7,322 nucleotides of DNA from assembly GCA_007124395.1 (NCBI GenBank), contig SLFF01000176.1, forward strand, positions 1 to 7,322, read 5' to 3'. The DNA is from Thermomicrobiaceae bacterium. GTDB taxonomy: Bacteria > Chloroflexota > Chloroflexia > Thermomicrobiales > Thermomicrobiaceae. How positions within the stretch are numbered: the first letter of the stretch is position 1; the number at the start of each line of letters is the position of its first letter. Under the pieces are notes generated by a model. It saw only the letters and a program-made list of their open reading frames with translations, was not told the origin of the DNA and did no database searches. Position numbers and translations under genes: made by a program. Below, piece by piece: positions 6,246 to 7,322 of this stretch.

Positions 6246-6286
6246 TTGCCGGGTGTTTGTGCTCCATTCTGTCAGTGTTTACCTGT

Positions 6287-7060
6287 TCAGGAAAGGTCCG
6301 GAAGGCTGGAGAGCTTGTCCAGGGTCGACAGGGCGTCGGCAAGCATGGGGCGAAGTTCGTTCCCATCAGTGCGGATGTCGCGCCAGTTCCAGGCTCGCTC
6401 GTAGTAGCGAGATGCTGGCCGATTATCGAACACCTGTGGTTCTACCGTCTGCAGAATCTCCTGGAGTGATCTGTTCCAGACGTCGACTGGATCGTCCCCC
6501 AGTTCGATTGCCGCTTCGTAGAGGGCCGCTTTCATGATTGTCCCGGCCAGCCGAACGCTGTCTGCCAGTTGATGATCTGGCTTGTCGACGATGCGCCCCA
6601 GCAGCGTTTCCACCCACCTTGCGTACCCGCTGAGATTCAGTTTTGCCTGATGCTTGAATCGATCAGAATCCACGTTGTTGTAGGACGGTGGAGTGTTGCC
6701 CGCGATCACCCGGTAGCTGCCCGGCAGTGGCGGAATCCAGCCATGCGGCGGGTTGTCAGCGGCGATCATCATCACCTGTATCTGACTGACCTGCCATGCG
6801 TCGACATCGATCGCCGAAAATCGTTCCTGGAACGGGATCGCCACCGAGATGTCAGGCACCAGCGGGCCACGCATCACCCGATCATCGGCGAAGAGATGGA
6901 CATCGAAATCAGAGAAATACGGGATGAAATCGCCCTTGATGGCCGAGCCCTTGACGATCATGCCGGTCATCGCCGAACCGAACACGCTCTCAGCGATATC
7001 GAGCATCTCCTGGCTCAGCGCATCGACCAGCGCCGGATCCATCGGTGGGGTGCGACCCAC
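6287..7060 (-). CDS. Nucleotidyltransferase-fold protein with helical C-terminal region
   Basis: This 257-residue protein has the Pol-beta-type nucleotidyltransferase core: GMIVKGSAIKGDF (G38-S39) followed by SDFDVHLF with the metal-binding pair D51 and D53. The third acidic residue, usual on a later strand, is not certain; D85/D87 are candidates, while the strand QIQVMMI carries Gln instead. The C-terminal half is mostly helical, as in aminoglycoside- or HEPN-associated nucleotidyltransferases, but no specific family is recognised and the target is unknown. It would transfer a nucleotide to a small molecule or protein if active. The GTG at 7060 shares its first G with the TAG stop of the cupin gene (TAGTG), implying translational coupling; an ATG at 7042 (residue 7) is an alternative start, and neither has a strong Shine-Dalgarno. 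No toxin-antitoxin partner is visible beside it. Confidence 0.8.
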   Translation of the reverse strand: MGRTPPMDPALVDALSQEMLDIAESVFGSAMTGMIVKGSAIKGDFIPYFSDFDVHLFADDRVMRGPLVPDISVAIPFQERFSAIDVDAWQVSQIQVMMIAADNPPHGWIPPLPGSYRVIAGNTPPSYNNVDSDRFKHQAKLNLSGYARWVETLLGRIVDKPDHQLADSVRLAGTIMKAALYEAAIELGDDPVDVWNRSLQEILQTVEPQVFDNRPASRYYERAWNWRDIRTDGNELRPMLADALSTLDKLSSLPDLS

Positions 7061-7322
7061 TAGCTCGATCCAGGTCCCGGCGCCGCATCTCGTCGTGGAC
7101 TGAGGCAGTTGATGGTTTCCACGGTGACATCTCCGATGACGGTGGCGCCGTGCGGTACGTCTCCCGGGATGACGCCGGTATCGCCAGGGCCGAAGAGCAT
7201 CGTCTCTCCACCCACCGTGAATTCGATCTGCCCGGTCAGCACCGTGGTGATCTGCTCCTGCGGATGGTGGTGTTCTGGAAACACCGACCCCGGTGCGTAG
7301 ACGTAGCGGATCATCGTCTGGC
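7060..7322 (-). CDS. Small single-domain cupin, N-terminus cut by window edge
   Basis: The frame is open to the right edge and ends at TAG (7062-7060). Counting from the first in-window ATG (7314) there are 84 residues, but the frame continues upstream and relatives are usually about 105-115 residues, so the true start is probably outside the window. Cupin motif 1 is present as PGSVFPEHHHPQEQ...VLTGQIEF, giving the HxHxxEQ metal-ligand pattern. Motif 2 is GPGDTGVIPGDVPHG with its conserved His. This is a metal-binding beta-barrel of the Cupin_2 group; such stand-alone cupins may be small enzymes, sugar or ligand binders, or of unknown role. The tail (SPRRDAAPGPGSS) is flexible. Its stop overlaps the nucleotidyltransferase start by one base, so the two are likely cotranscribed. 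Confidence 0.88.
   Translation of the reverse strand, partial: QTMIRYVYAPGSVFPEHHHPQEQITTVLTGQIEFTVGGETMLFGPGDTGVIPGDVPHGATVIGDVTVETINCLSPRRDAAPGPGSS

Noticed and set aside
6184..6366. Upstream extension of the alcohol dehydrogenase to an ATG at 6366.
   Set aside because: The extra 61 residues overlap the nucleotidyltransferase gene, are not family-like, and the family N-terminus MRAAV begins at 6183 behind an AAAGGCGG sequence.
1..7322. Search by eye for tRNA genes, CRISPR repeats, insertion-sequence ends and prophage genes.
   Set aside because: No cloverleaf with CCA-like end, no regularly spaced direct repeats, no transposase and no terminal inverted repeats with target duplication were seen.

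Overview
The window reads like a moderately high-GC bacterial chromosome. The best guess, from recall of family flavour only, is a Chloroflexota / Thermomicrobia-like organism. Pointers are an Asp-rich Tat-exported peptide-binding lipoprotein, a class-III-like zinc alcohol dehydrogenase of a kind seen in Actinobacteria and Chloroflexota, and a small stand-alone cupin. There is no rRNA, housekeeping gene or phage marker to settle the lineage. No tRNA, insertion sequence, CRISPR array or origin was seen.

All seven protein genes lie on the minus strand, so transcription runs from the right edge to the left. In that order they are: a small cupin (N-terminus cut by the window edge); a nucleotidyltransferase-fold protein whose GTG start shares one base with the cupin stop (TAGTG); a zinc-dependent, NAD-type alcohol dehydrogenase; a family-5 oligopeptide/nickel-type ABC substrate-binding lipoprotein with a Tat signal and a 65-residue acidic linker; a short single-span membrane diguanylate cyclase; an MFS efflux-type transporter; and a class I SAM-dependent methyltransferase (C-terminus cut by the left edge).

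Only cupin-nucleotidyltransferase is tightly coupled. The other genes are separated by about 95 to 256 bases, and most look like separate units. The binding-protein gene has a good sigma70-type promoter (TTGACA, 17 bp, TAGCCT), a leader of about 135 nt, a strong Shine-Dalgarno and a plausible intrinsic terminator. No permease or ATPase genes accompany it here.

The most unusual structure is the 5' leader of the MFS gene (about 1916-2011). Three perfect inverted repeats of 8, 9 and 10 bp overlap so that neighbours compete. The last one buries the only Shine-Dalgarno-like sequence of the transporter. An 18-codon open frame runs through the set and stops 15 nt before the transporter start. This layout resembles translational attenuation leaders of antibiotic-resistance genes, but it is inferred from sequence alone. 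The remaining content looks like ordinary metabolism, transport and signalling with no shared pathway evident.
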